Below, in pieces: positions 38,169-47,090 of a DNA stretch of 64,000 bases. Each line of letters opens with the position of its first letter. Position 1 is the stretch's first letter. Source of the stretch: Microvirga sp. VF16 (GTDB lineage: Bacteria > Pseudomonadota > Alphaproteobacteria > Rhizobiales > Beijerinckiaceae). Position numbers and translations under genes: made by a program. Where the stretch lies: the NCBI RefSeq assembly GCF_016864375.1, contig NZ_CP069354.1, forward strand, positions 2,439,501-2,503,500. Reading direction: 5' to 3'. The notes beneath the pieces are model-generated. The model did not search any database and was not told where the DNA came from. It was given only the letters and a program-made list of their open reading frames with translations.

Positions 38169-39914
38169 ATGGCGATGACCGGCTCGCTTAAAAAACGTCT
38201 CAGTATCTTGGCCTCCTGTCGCGGTGCCTTTCTGGGCGTCGCTGTGTTGAGTGGCCTGATCAATCTGCTCTACCTCTCGGGCTCGATCTTCATGATGGAG
38301 GTTTATGACCGGGTTCTGCCCAGTCGCAGCATTCCGACGCTGGTCGGCCTCTCCGTCATCATCGTGGTGCTTTATCTCTTTCAAGGCCTGTTCGATATGC
38401 TCCGCGGCCGGATCATGGCGCGCGTCGGCGCAGCGCTCGACGAGGATCTGAGCCAGCAGATCTTCCAGGGCCAGCTCAAGGCGCCTCTCAAGGGCAAGGT
38501 CGATGGCGACGGGCAGCAGCCCCTGCGCGACCTCGACCAGCTGCGGGCCTTCCTTGCCGGCGGCGGGCCGTCGGCGCTGTTCGACCTGCCCTGGATGCCG
38601 CTCTACCTGTTCATCTGCTTCGCCTTCCATCCCTGGCTCGGCTTCGCGGCGCTGGGCGGTGCATCGCTTCTCGTGGTCATCACCCTGCTGACCGAGTTGC
38701 TGACCAAGGAGGCCTCGAAAGCCGCCGTGAGTGCGGCCCTCGTCCGCAACGGAATCTCGGAGGGTGCACGCCGCAACGCGGAGGTCGTGCAGGCGATGGG
38801 CATGGCCCAGCGGATTGGAGTCCGCTGGGGCGACGCCAATGCCAGCTATCTGGCTCACCAGCAGCGGACCTCCGATGTGGCGGGCGGTTTCGGCGCCCTG
38901 TCGAAGGTGCTGCGGATGCTCTTGCAATCGGCCGTGCTTGCGCTCGGTGCCTATCTGGTGATCGACGGCCAGGCCACGGGCGGCATCATGATCGCCAGCT
39001 CGATCCTCACCTCGCGGGCCATGGCGCCGGTCGAACTCGCCATCGGCAACTGGAAGGGCTTCGTCAGTGCCCGCCAGGGCTGGCGGCGGCTCAAGACTCT
39101 GCTTGAGGAGAACTCACATGCCGAGGAGCCCCTGAAACTCCCGGCGCCCCAGTCCGTGTTGTCGATTGAGAACGCAGGAGCCGGTGCTCCGGGTGGACAG
39201 CGCTTTGCCGTCCAGGACGTGGCGTTCGAGCTGGAGGCCGGCAGCGGGCTCGGCATCATCGGCCCGAGCGCGTCCGGCAAGTCCTCGCTCGCCCGCATGA
39301 TCGTCGGCGTGTGGCCGACCTGGCGCGGCAAGGTCCGCCTTGACGGTGCAGCGCTGGAGCAATGGCTGCCGGAGAATCTCGGGCGTCACATCGGGTACCT
39401 GCCGCAGGATGTGGAGCTCTTCGCCGGTACCGTGGCGCAGAACATCGCCCGCTTCGAGCCCAATCCAAAATCCGAGGCGATCCTCGCCGCCGCCAAGGCT
39501 GCCAATGTGCATGAGATGATCCTCCAGCTCCCGGACGGCTACGAGACCCAGGTGGGCGAGGCCGGAACCGCTCTATCGGGCGGACAGCGTCAGCGCATCG
39601 CTCTCGCACGGGCCCTCTATGGCGATCCCTTCCTGGTGGTGCTCGACGAGCCGAACTCGAACCTCGACAACGAGGGCGAACAGGCTCTGACGGCCGCGAT
39701 CATGAGCATCAGGGCGCGCGGTGGCATCGTCATCGTCATCGCCCATCGACCGAGCGCGCTGGCCGGCGTCGATCTGGTGCTCGTGATGGGCGAGGGGCGC
39801 GTGCAAAGCTTCGGCCCGAAGGAAGAGGTGCTGAGCAAGGTGCTGCGTCCGGTTCCGGCTTCGCAAGCACCCGAGCCACGGGTGGCTTCCGTCGCTCCGC
39901 TGAAAGTCGTCTAA
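38169..39914 (+). CDS. Type I secretion ABC transporter (PrtD-like permease/ATPase)
   Basis: Inner-membrane exporter of about 581 residues. Membrane segments lie near residues 15-35 (FLGVAVLSGLINLLYLSGSIFMMEVYDRVLPS), 55-70, and 145-180; there is no C39 peptidase domain. The ATPase part has Walker A GPSASGKSSLARMIVG, signature [15 protein letters not shown] and Walker B FLVVLDEPNSNLD, then the switch His in VIVIAHRP. ATG 38169 starts MAMTGSLKK. It follows the RTX peroxidase by about 135 bases and precedes an HlyD gene, so it is probably the dedicated exporter. A TolC-type outer-membrane partner is not in the window. Confidence 0.93.
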   Translation: MAMTGSLKKRLSILASCRGAFLGVAVLSGLINLLYLSGSIFMMEVYDRVLPSRSIPTLVGLSVIIVVLYLFQGLFDMLRGRIMARVGAALDEDLSQQIFQGQLKAPLKGKVDGDGQQPLRDLDQLRAFLAGGGPSALFDLPWMPLYLFICFAFHPWLGFAALGGASLLVVITLLTELLTKEASKAAVSAALVRNGISEGARRNAEVVQAMGMAQRIGVRWGDANASYLAHQQRTSDVAGGFGALSKVLRMLLQSAVLALGAYLVIDGQATGGIMIASSILTSRAMAPVELAIGNWKGFVSARQGWRRLKTLLEENSHAEEPLKLPAPQSVLSIENAGAGAPGGQRFAVQDVAFELEAGSGLGIIGPSASGKSSLARMIVGVWPTWRGKVRLDGAALEQWLPENLGRHIGYLPQDVELFAGTVAQNIARFEPNPKSEAILAAAKAANVHEMILQLPDGYETQVGEAGTALSGGQRQRIALARALYGDPFLVVLDEPNSNLDNEGEQALTAAIMSIRARGGIVIVIAHRPSALAGVDLVLVMGEGRVQSFGPKEEVLSKVLRPVPASQAPEPRVASVAPLKVV

Positions 39915-39930
39915 AATCTCGAGGGATGTC

Positions 39931-41241
39931 ATGAAGTCTGCAAACAAGGTCAGTGCCCGCACGGCGATCCGCCGTTACTCGCTGCTCGGCCTCTCATCCG
40001 CCTTCTTCCTTGTTGGCGGCCTCGGCGGTTGGGCGGCCGTAACCGAGCTTTCCGGCGCCGTAGTGGCGCCGGGCGCGATCGTGGTCGACAGCCATGTCAA
40101 GAAGGTCCAACATCCGACAGGCGGCGTCGTCGGTGAGATCCTTGCTCGCGACGGCGACCGAGTCAGATCCGGAGATGTCGTGATCCGTCTCGATGAAACG
40201 GTGGCACGAGCCAATCTTGCGATGGTGGCCAAGAGCCTGGACGAGTTGGCCGCTCGCCAGAGCCGGCTCGAAGCCGAGCGCGACGGGATAGAGAAAGTTG
40301 CCTTTCCATCCGGGTTGAAAAGCCGCCTTGATGACCCGGAGCTTGCAAAGCTGATCCAGGGCGAAATTCATGTCTTCGAGTATCGTCGCGCGGTTCGGAC
40401 CAGTCAGAAGGCGCAGTTCAACGAGCGCATCGCTCAGCTCCAGGAGCAGATCGATGGATTGAAGTTGCAGGCCTCGGCCAAGGCCGATGAGATCCAACTG
40501 ATCCAGGACGAACTGACCGGTGTCGAACAGCTCTGGCGCAAAAATCTGGTTCCGATCACCCGGGTGACGGCGCTCAAGCGGGAAGAGACACGCCTGCGCG
40601 GAGAACGCGGACAGCTCATCTCGAACATCGCACAGGCCAAAGGCCGGATCAGCGAGACGGAGCTCCAGATCATCCAGATCGAGCAGGATCTCAGAAGCGA
40701 GGTCTCCAAGGAACTGCGAGAGGTTCAGGCCAAGATGGCCGAGCTCGTCGAACGCAAGGTTGCCGCAGAGGACCAGTTGAAACGCATCGACATCCGCGCT
40801 CCCCAGGACGGCGTCGTGCACCAGTCGATCGTTCATACGGTTGGCGGCGTCATCAATGCCGGGGAACCGCTGATGCTGATCGTTCCCGAGGCGGATGAAC
40901 TCTCGATCGAGGTGAAGGTGTCGCCCCAGGATATCGATCAACTGCAGACCGGACTGGATACGGTGCTGCGGCTCTCGGCCTTCAATCAGCGGACCACGCC
41001 GGAACTCAAGGGCCGGGTGAGCCTGATTGCGGCCGATCTGGTGACGGACGAGCGCTCCGGCATACAGTATTATCCGGTGCGGGTGGCCTTTGCCGATGGT
41101 GAGCGGGACCGCCTCGGGAGCTTGAAGCTTGTCCCAGGCATGCCGGTGGAGGGCCTCATTCGAACAGGGTATCGCACGGTGTTCTCCTATCTCACCAAGC
41201 CCATCACCGACAATATGACCAAAGCGTTCCGTGAGGAGTAG
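39931..41241 (+). CDS. Type I secretion adaptor (HlyD/PrtE family)
   Basis: Membrane fusion protein of 436 residues joining the secretion ATPase to an outer-membrane channel. One transmembrane helix is near residues 13-37 (YSLLGLSSAFFLVGGLGGWAAVTEL). GAIVVDSHVKKVQHPTGGVVGEILARDGDRV is the HlyD lipoyl start; a long coiled coil occupies about residues 90-285, and APQDGVVHQSIVHTVGGVINAGEPLMLIVPE is the second lipoyl half. GTGYRT near the end (EGLIRTGYRTVFSYLTKP) is the family C-terminus. ATG 39931 lies 16 bases after the ATPase stop, with a GAGGGA site. Confidence 0.93.
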   Translation: MKSANKVSARTAIRRYSLLGLSSAFFLVGGLGGWAAVTELSGAVVAPGAIVVDSHVKKVQHPTGGVVGEILARDGDRVRSGDVVIRLDETVARANLAMVAKSLDELAARQSRLEAERDGIEKVAFPSGLKSRLDDPELAKLIQGEIHVFEYRRAVRTSQKAQFNERIAQLQEQIDGLKLQASAKADEIQLIQDELTGVEQLWRKNLVPITRVTALKREETRLRGERGQLISNIAQAKGRISETELQIIQIEQDLRSEVSKELREVQAKMAELVERKVAAEDQLKRIDIRAPQDGVVHQSIVHTVGGVINAGEPLMLIVPEADELSIEVKVSPQDIDQLQTGLDTVLRLSAFNQRTTPELKGRVSLIAADLVTDERSGIQYYPVRVAFADGERDRLGSLKLVPGMPVEGLIRTGYRTVFSYLTKPITDNMTKAFREE

Positions 41242-41307
41242 GTTCGACAGTGGACCTGACGCATTCCTTGAGCCAGGATTGAGCTGCTTCTCGATATCCT
41301 GGCTCTC

Positions 41308-41446
41308 GAGCATCGGACCAAAAAGTCGGATCTACTTTTGGGGTTTATTCCGATGTTTCCCTTCTTGAAGAGCGCATCGTCTCGCGTGGAAAACTGGAGA
41401 CACTTTTCGCTGATGCGAATCCTCTGTTCTGTACAATGCGCTAATG
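41308..41446 (+). repeat. Intergenic palindromic repeat family B, copy 1 (diverged)
   Basis: Starts GAGCATCGGACC and continues through AAAAAGT, GGATCTACTTTTGGGG and CCGATG, then GCGCATCG and ACACTTTTCGCTGATGCG, ending ATGCGCTA. The order of these blocks matches the reverse complement of the repeat at 59467-59616. It is diverged, with a gap inside, but the landmarks stay in register. It follows the type I secretion genes directly. Confidence 0.6.
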
Positions 41447-41450
41447 ACTG

Positions 41451-41548
41451 CTAGAGCTGTCCCCACTGATGTGGAATCATCTCTTCTCTGTGGTTTGCCG
41501 CATTTTTTGACAGCGAACCGGATCCGCTTCGCCGAAAAACGCTCTGGG
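41451..41548 (+). repeat. Intergenic repeat family A, copy 1
   Basis: A 98-base element starting CTAGAGCTGT and ending GCTCTGGG. Aligned by eye with the reverse complement of 56323-56419 it agrees at about 84 of 98 positions, including GTGGAATCAT, TGGTTTGCCGCATT and CGAACCGGATCCGCTTCGCCG. It contains no ORF. It lies between the secretion operon and a converging MFS gene, so it may also end transcripts. Confidence 0.8.
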
Positions 41549-41636
41549 TCGGTTTTCTAGGACAGCGCACGGATACCTTAGCCGAAACTCAATGGACTCT
41601 CTTGGTAAAGCAGATGCGAGAAAGTGCCCGGGTCAA

Positions 41637-42878
41637 TCAGCCGTGTCTGAGGTGCGGCAGCACGTAAGCCGGGGCGGCAGCCTTGAATCCGCACCAGGTA
41701 CAGGCAGCCGTGACCGCCGCCACCATGACGGCGGGGCCGATGAAGGGATCGGGCCCGCCCCGCAGCAGGCTGACGGCGAAGGGACACAGGGATGCGCCGA
41801 GATAGCCGATGCTCTGCGACATGCCCGAGAGCATCGCGGTCACCTCTGCGGTCGGAGCCCGGAGGGTGACGAAGAGCAGCGCGAGACCGAACAGGCCGCC
41901 TTGGCCCAATCCGAGGATCAGCGCCCAAAGATGCCGCGTCGGAAGCGGGGCGTAGAGCAGTCCTAGAAAGCCGATGCAGGTGGCGGAGAGAACAAGCACG
42001 ATCAGCAGCCGCGGTGAAACGCGCTGTGTTGCGAGCGATGGGACGAGCAGGGCTGTTACCGTCTGGGCCAGGATCGACACGGAGGTGACGACGCCGGCAT
42101 TCAGCACGTCGAGACCGCGGTCGCGCAGCAATGTCGGCAGCCAGCCCAGAACGATGAAGGCGAGACCTGCCTGGAGCCCCATGAAGGCCGTGACATACCA
42201 GGCAAGGCGGTCGCGCAGCAGCAGCGAGAAGCGCGGAAGAGGCGCGGTGCCGGTCGTTGCGGACCGGGAAAAGGCGAGGCCGCTCCACAGCAGACCGGCG
42301 ACGAGGGCAGGGATGCTCCAGCTCGCCAGAGCCAGTGTCCATGATTGCCAAACCCGTTCGAAGATCGGCGTAAGGCCCGCAGCGCTGGCACCGCCCACAC
42401 TCAGGATCATCGTATAGAGGCCCGTCATCGGCCCAAGGCGGTGGGGAAAACGGCGACGGATCACCACGGGCAGCAGCACGCCTGCCATGCCGATGGCCGC
42501 GCCGGCTAGGAGAGTGCTTGCAAAGAGGGCCATGCTATTGGGCAACACGCGAAGGACAAGCCCGGCGGCAAGGCCCGTGAGGAGCAGCGCAATGGCGCGC
42601 TCAAGGCCAAACCTTGCGGAAAGCAACGGTGCGAGCGGCCCGAAGATGCCGAAACAGAGCACGGGCATGGTTGTCAGAATGCCGATCCACGCGCCGCTCA
42701 GGCCAAGACTCTGCTGAATCTCGGTCACCATGGTCGCAGTCGAGGTAAGGGCAGGGCGCAGGTTTATCGCGGCTAGGATGACGCATGCCATCGTGAAGGA
42801 GACGACAAGAGAGCCGTGCCGCGCTTTTCTGCGCAGTGCCTCCACCCTCTTCGCCTCGAGATCATTTCGCGTGAGCAT
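41637..42878 (-). CDS. MFS transporter, CynX/NimT (cyanate permease-like) family
   Basis: Twelve-helix carrier of 413 residues. Segments such as VSFTMACVILAAINLRPALTSTATMVTEIQQ and the loop RFGLERAIALLLTGLAAGL match the CynX/NimT branch (AINLRPA is its hallmark at the first helix). The start MLTRNDLEAKRVE has no signal. It is 97 bases downstream of the amidohydrolase gene on the same strand, so it may belong to that operon and carry cyanate, nitroimidazole-like or related small nitrogen compounds. The long alternative frame over its start region is a shadow. Confidence 0.87.
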   Translation of the reverse strand: MLTRNDLEAKRVEALRRKARHGSLVVSFTMACVILAAINLRPALTSTATMVTEIQQSLGLSGAWIGILTTMPVLCFGIFGPLAPLLSARFGLERAIALLLTGLAAGLVLRVLPNSMALFASTLLAGAAIGMAGVLLPVVIRRRFPHRLGPMTGLYTMILSVGGASAAGLTPIFERVWQSWTLALASWSIPALVAGLLWSGLAFSRSATTGTAPLPRFSLLLRDRLAWYVTAFMGLQAGLAFIVLGWLPTLLRDRGLDVLNAGVVTSVSILAQTVTALLVPSLATQRVSPRLLIVLVLSATCIGFLGLLYAPLPTRHLWALILGLGQGGLFGLALLFVTLRAPTAEVTAMLSGMSQSIGYLGASLCPFAVSLLRGGPDPFIGPAVMVAAVTAACTWCGFKAAAPAYVLPHLRHG

Positions 42879-42975
42879 GACTTATCCCTCCAGCCACAGG
42901 ATTATGACCGGCACGGTTGGTTCGGTTGCAGTCGCAAGAAGCGGCGCATATAAGCGCGCCGGAAAACTCAGGGCA

Positions 42976-44430
42976 TCAGGTTCCGATCTGGTCCGTTGCC
43001 CTCACATGACGCCAGAACATCTTGGGCGTTTCCAGCATGTACCGGAAGCCGGTGCGGTCGAGCATCTCCTCGGTCTCGCGCTGCGCGTCGTCGAGAATCT
43101 CGCCTTCGTCGACGAGGACGGCCTTGCGGTCCTGAAGGGCGATGCGGCCGTCCACGATGACGGTATCCACGTCGTTGCCGTTAGCGAAATAGATGAGTCG
43201 GAAGACCGGCATGTTGAGCGGATAGAGATGCGGACGCCGCAGGTCGAGCAGCACCACATCGGCCTTCTTGCCGATTTCGAGAGACCCGATCTCCTTCTCC
43301 ATCCCGAGCGCTTTGGCAGCATCGATGGTGCACATCTCCAGTACCCGGCCCGGCGGAAGCCATGTCGGATCCTTGAAATAGGTTCGGTGATAATGCATGC
43401 ATTGCTGCATGTGGCGGAACATGTCGCCGGAACGGTCGGGTGCCGTGGCGTCGGATCCAAGGCACACGTTGGCTCCCGCCTCCAGCAATTCAGGAACCGG
43501 GCAACGGCCGAGAATGGACGCAATTGCGCTCGGGTTGTGGGCTATGCTGGTGCCTGTGTCTGCAACGATCCGGATCTCATCGTCGGTGAGGTTCGTGGAG
43601 TGCGAGAGGAGAGAGTTCGGCCCGAGGATTCCGAGTTCATTCGCATAGGCAACGCTGCCTTTCGTGTGCCCGTCCTGCGTGAAGACGAGCCCCGCCTCGC
43701 GTGCGAGATCGGCCGTCATGCGCGCCTGGCGCCTGGCCTCCTCCAGGTTCGCATGTCCGAGCTCGTCGGCGTGCTCGGCGCGCAAGGTCGGCGTGATCAA
43801 TGCGATGCTGAGCCGCCCGCCATGGGTGCCGTGCCAGGTCTCGATCAGAGTCTTGCAGGTCTCGAACTGCTCTTCGAAGGTTACCGGACGTTCGACGGCC
43901 TTTCCGTCGACAAAGCGCGCATAGGTGCGCGGATGCGGTGGCCGGGTCGGGCCGACGGCGACGACGGAGCGGGTGCCAACCTCGCGCACGCCTTCGCAAT
44001 GGGCATTGCCATAGACGGGTTCGTCGGTGCGCAGGATCGTGTCGCCGCCGCCCAGGAGAGAGACACCCGTCGTCACGCCGAAACGCAGGCGCTCGAGCGC
44101 CGCGAGACGGGCCTCGGCCCGCCAGAATTCCGGTGTCGAGGCAACCGTGTAGGCCTGATGGCAGGCCTCGTACCAATCGTCGCCGTTGCCGCCACCCATG
44201 GTCTTGATGAAGCCGTGACCCGCATGGGCATGTCCGTCGATCAGGCCGGGCATGACGATCTTGCGGCTGGCATCGATTATCGTCGAGGCCTGATGGACGG
44301 CTAGGACTTCTTCCGTGGTGCCGACGGCGACGATCCGATCCTTCTCGATGGCAACAGCACCGTTCTCGATGACACGGCGCTGCGGGTCCATCGTGACGAC
44401 GATGCCGTTGGTGATGATGATATCGGCCAT
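42976..44430 (-). CDS. Amidohydrolase/deaminase of the SsnA/TrzA-AtzB family
   Basis: Metal-dependent hydrolase of 484 residues that removes amino or chloro groups from heterocycles. The first metal motif is HAHAGHGFIKTMGGGNGDDW near residues 65-85; the distal part shows HNPSAIASIL and the metal Asp in CLGSDATAPDRSGDMFRHM. The strand-rich N-terminal ring (IIITNGIVVTMDPQRRVIENGAVAIEKDRIVAVG) and C-terminal DVVLLDLRRPHLYPL are typical. It follows the importer ATPase by 18 bases. Guanine deaminase, SsnA-type aminohydrolase or triazine hydrolase activity are all possible; context favours a purine or ureide-like compound. Confidence 0.87.
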   Translation of the reverse strand: MADIIITNGIVVTMDPQRRVIENGAVAIEKDRIVAVGTTEEVLAVHQASTIIDASRKIVMPGLIDGHAHAGHGFIKTMGGGNGDDWYEACHQAYTVASTPEFWRAEARLAALERLRFGVTTGVSLLGGGDTILRTDEPVYGNAHCEGVREVGTRSVVAVGPTRPPHPRTYARFVDGKAVERPVTFEEQFETCKTLIETWHGTHGGRLSIALITPTLRAEHADELGHANLEEARRQARMTADLAREAGLVFTQDGHTKGSVAYANELGILGPNSLLSHSTNLTDDEIRIVADTGTSIAHNPSAIASILGRCPVPELLEAGANVCLGSDATAPDRSGDMFRHMQQCMHYHRTYFKDPTWLPPGRVLEMCTIDAAKALGMEKEIGSLEIGKKADVVLLDLRRPHLYPLNMPVFRLIYFANGNDVDTVIVDGRIALQDRKAVLVDEGEILDDAQRETEEMLDRTGFRYMLETPKMFWRHVRATDQIGT

Positions 44431-44448
44431 GCACTAAACTCCGGTCGG

Positions 44449-46179
44449 TCAGGCTGCTTTGGATTCGCCGCGAATACGGTCGAGGGTGGGAACGAGAGAT
44501 AGCAGTTCCTGGGTGTAGGGATGCTGTGGCGCGTCGAAGAGGGTTTCGGAATCGGCTTGCTCCAACAGCTGTCCCTGTCTCATCACGGCCACGCGGTCGC
44601 ACATCTGGCGCACCACGGCGAGATCGTGGCTGATGAGCAGAAGGGTCAGGCCGGTGGCGTCGCGCAGGTCCTTCAGCAGGTTCAGGATCTGCGCCTGCAC
44701 TGAAACGTCGAGGGACGATGTCGGCTCGTCGCAGACGATCAGCTTCGGACGCGCGCCCAGTGCCCGTGCAATCGAGAGGCGCTGCCTCTGCCCGCCGGAA
44801 AACGCATGCGGGAAGCGCTCGGTGGCTTCCGCCTCGAGTCCGACCGCCTCGATAAGGCGGGCGACGTCGCCCGCCGCCTCGGCGCGAGTATTAGCGAGGC
44901 GATAGAACAGGATCGGCTCGGACAGGATCGAGCCGATCCGCATGCGGCTGTTGAGGGACGAATAGGGATCCTGGAAGATCATCTGGATCGCCTGACGCAG
45001 GGGCCCGACCCGGCGAGTCGCGCCCTCGCCGGCAATGCTCTGGCCGCGATAGAGCACGCGGCCCGCTGTGGGGCGTACGAGGCCCGACACGACATTGGCG
45101 ATGGTCGTCTTGCCGCAGCCGGATTCGCCCACAAGGCCGAACACTTCGCCGCTGCGAACGGAGAAGGAGACGCCATCCACTGCGCGGAAGCGATGACCTT
45201 GCGAGCCCGGAAGCCAGCCGCTGGTGGTGTAGTCGACGCACAGGCTCTCGACCGACAGGATGGGTGCTTCGCTGGTGGCCGCGTCCGAGCGTTCGGCCTT
45301 CGCGCGCAGTTCCTCACGGGCCTGCTCCGCGCGACCTTTGCCCTCGTCACCCAGAACCGGGAAGCGGTCGAGGCGCTGGTCGATGCGCGGCACGGCGCCG
45401 ATCAGCGCTTTGGCATAGGCGGCCTTGGGCCGGCGCAGAACCTCTTCCGTCATCCCGGTCTCGACGACCTTGCCGCGATGCATGATCGTGACGCGATCGG
45501 CGATCTGAGCGACGACGCCCATGTTGTGGGTGACGAGCAGGATGCCGATGCCGCGGCTGTCGGCCAAGTCCCGCAGGAGCTTCAGGATCTGAGCCTGGAC
45601 CGACACGTCGAGCGCTGTCGTCGGCTCGTCCGCGACCACGAGTTTAGGATTGCAGGATAGAGCAGCTGCGATCACGACGCGCTGGCGCTGACCGCCGGAC
45701 AATTGGTGGGGATAGGCCTTGAGACGTCGCTTCGGCTCGGGAATCCCCACGGCCTCGAGCAGCTCCAGCGCACGGGAGCGGGCGGCTGCCTTGTCGAGCC
45801 TGAGGTGGAAGCGCATGGCTTCGGTCAGCTGGTTCTCGATCGTGAAGAGCGGATTCAGGCTCGTCATCGGGTCCTGAAACACGGCTCCGACATCGCGGCC
45901 GAGCACGATGCCCTCGGCCGAGCCCCTGGCGGCGTCGAACCTCTTGCCGTCGATATGGATGCTGCCGGCGGCGATGCGTCCAGGTTTTTCGAGGAGCCCC
46001 ATCACGGTGTTGCCGATGGTCGTCTTGCCGGCGCCGGACTCGCCCACCAGTGCATGGATCTCACCTGGACGGATGACGAGGGATGCGTTTTCGACGGCCG
46101 TGAAAACGCTTCCATTGGCGAGAGGATATTCGACCCGAAGGCTGTCGATCGCGAGAACGGGGGTGGATTGCGCGTTCAT
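44449..46179 (-). CDS. Dpp/Opp-type ABC importer ATPase, fused double domain
   Basis: One 576-residue chain carrying two complete nucleotide-binding domains that are separate proteins (DppD and DppF) in many bacteria. Domain one has [27 protein letters not shown] and [13 protein letters not shown]; domain two has [28 protein letters not shown] and [12 protein letters not shown]. The second domain ends with the oligopeptide-family tail [18 protein letters not shown] 46179 overlaps the DppC stop by four bases. The substrate may be a peptide or, as for many Dpp-type systems in soil bacteria, an amino-acid derivative. Confidence 0.93.
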   Translation of the reverse strand: MNAQSTPVLAIDSLRVEYPLANGSVFTAVENASLVIRPGEIHALVGESGAGKTTIGNTVMGLLEKPGRIAAGSIHIDGKRFDAARGSAEGIVLGRDVGAVFQDPMTSLNPLFTIENQLTEAMRFHLRLDKAAARSRALELLEAVGIPEPKRRLKAYPHQLSGGQRQRVVIAAALSCNPKLVVADEPTTALDVSVQAQILKLLRDLADSRGIGILLVTHNMGVVAQIADRVTIMHRGKVVETGMTEEVLRRPKAAYAKALIGAVPRIDQRLDRFPVLGDEGKGRAEQAREELRAKAERSDAATSEAPILSVESLCVDYTTSGWLPGSQGHRFRAVDGVSFSVRSGEVFGLVGESGCGKTTIANVVSGLVRPTAGRVLYRGQSIAGEGATRRVGPLRQAIQMIFQDPYSSLNSRMRIGSILSEPILFYRLANTRAEAAGDVARLIEAVGLEAEATERFPHAFSGGQRQRLSIARALGARPKLIVCDEPTSSLDVSVQAQILNLLKDLRDATGLTLLLISHDLAVVRQMCDRVAVMRQGQLLEQADSETLFDAPQHPYTQELLSLVPTLDRIRGESKAA

Positions 46180-47090
46180 CGTTTAACCCTCAGCTTGGGA
46201 TTGAAGCGATCGCGGAGCCAGTCGCCGACGATGTTGACGGCAAGGACGAGGATCACGAGGGCCAGGGCCGGGAAGAGGGCGATCCACCATATCCCTGAGA
46301 AGACGAACTCATTACCGATCCGGATGAGCGTGCCGAGCGAGGGGTAGGTCGGAGGCATGCCCACCCCGAGGAAGGACAAGGTCGCCTCGGTGAGCACCGC
46401 CGCCGCGAGATTGATGGTGGAGATGACGAGGACCGGACTCATCACATTCGGCAGAATGTGCCGCAGCATGATCCGCCGTGGTGGCAGGCCGATGACTTTG
46501 GCTGCGCGGACATAATCCTTCGCCGTCTCGACCATGGTGGCCGCCCGCACGGTGCGGGCATATTGCACCCACTCGTGAATGGCGATGGCGCAGATCAGGA
46601 TGATCGGTGCCCATTCCGCCGTCGCCGCTCCGGGGAAGATTGCCCGAGCGATGCCGCTCACCAGAAGCGCCAAAAGGATGGTGGGAAAGCTCAGGATCAC
46701 GTCGGCGATCCGCATGATCAGGGCATCGACCTTGCCGCCGAAATAGCCGGCGAGAAGCCCCAGCGTAACACCAAGGGTGGCCGCGAGCAGAACCGCACCG
46801 CCGCCGATGGCGATGGACACGCGCGCGCCGTAGAGCATGGCCGAGAGAAGATCGCGGCCCTGGTTGTCGGTGCCAAGGAGGAAGCGAGGATCGCCATCGG
46901 CCGTAAAGGCGGGCGGCAGCTCCGCGTTGATCAGCTCGAAGGAGGCAAGATCGGTCGGATCGTATGGCGCGATCCAGGAAGCCAGAAGCGCGCAGGCGAC
47001 GAGGACCAGGGCCAGGATCGCGGCAACGATCACCGAGATCGGAGCGCCGAGGCGGATGAACAGGCTGGGAGTGGAGGCAAGCGTTTTCAT
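46176..47090 (-). CDS. Dpp/Opp-type ABC importer permease (DppC)
   Basis: Inner-membrane subunit of 304 residues. It has the DppC hallmark WIAPYDPTDLASFE and LGTDNQGRDLLSAMLYGARVSIAIG, five to six hydrophobic segments, and the coupling loop YVRAAKVIGLPPRRIMLRHILPNVMSPVLV. The open frame extends to 47537, but ATG 47090 overlaps the DppB stop by four bases and starts MKTLASTPSLFIRL. Confidence 0.93.
   Translation of the reverse strand: MKTLASTPSLFIRLGAPISVIVAAILALVLVACALLASWIAPYDPTDLASFELINAELPPAFTADGDPRFLLGTDNQGRDLLSAMLYGARVSIAIGGGAVLLAATLGVTLGLLAGYFGGKVDALIMRIADVILSFPTILLALLVSGIARAIFPGAATAEWAPIILICAIAIHEWVQYARTVRAATMVETAKDYVRAAKVIGLPPRRIMLRHILPNVMSPVLVISTINLAAAVLTEATLSFLGVGMPPTYPSLGTLIRIGNEFVFSGIWWIALFPALALVILVLAVNIVGDWLRDRFNPKLRVKR

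Noticed and set aside
38124..38927. 267-codon minus-strand frame over the secretion ATPase
   Set aside because: Sense strand is clearly a type I secretion ATPase; the antisense frame is Gln/Asp/Glu-rich shadow sequence.
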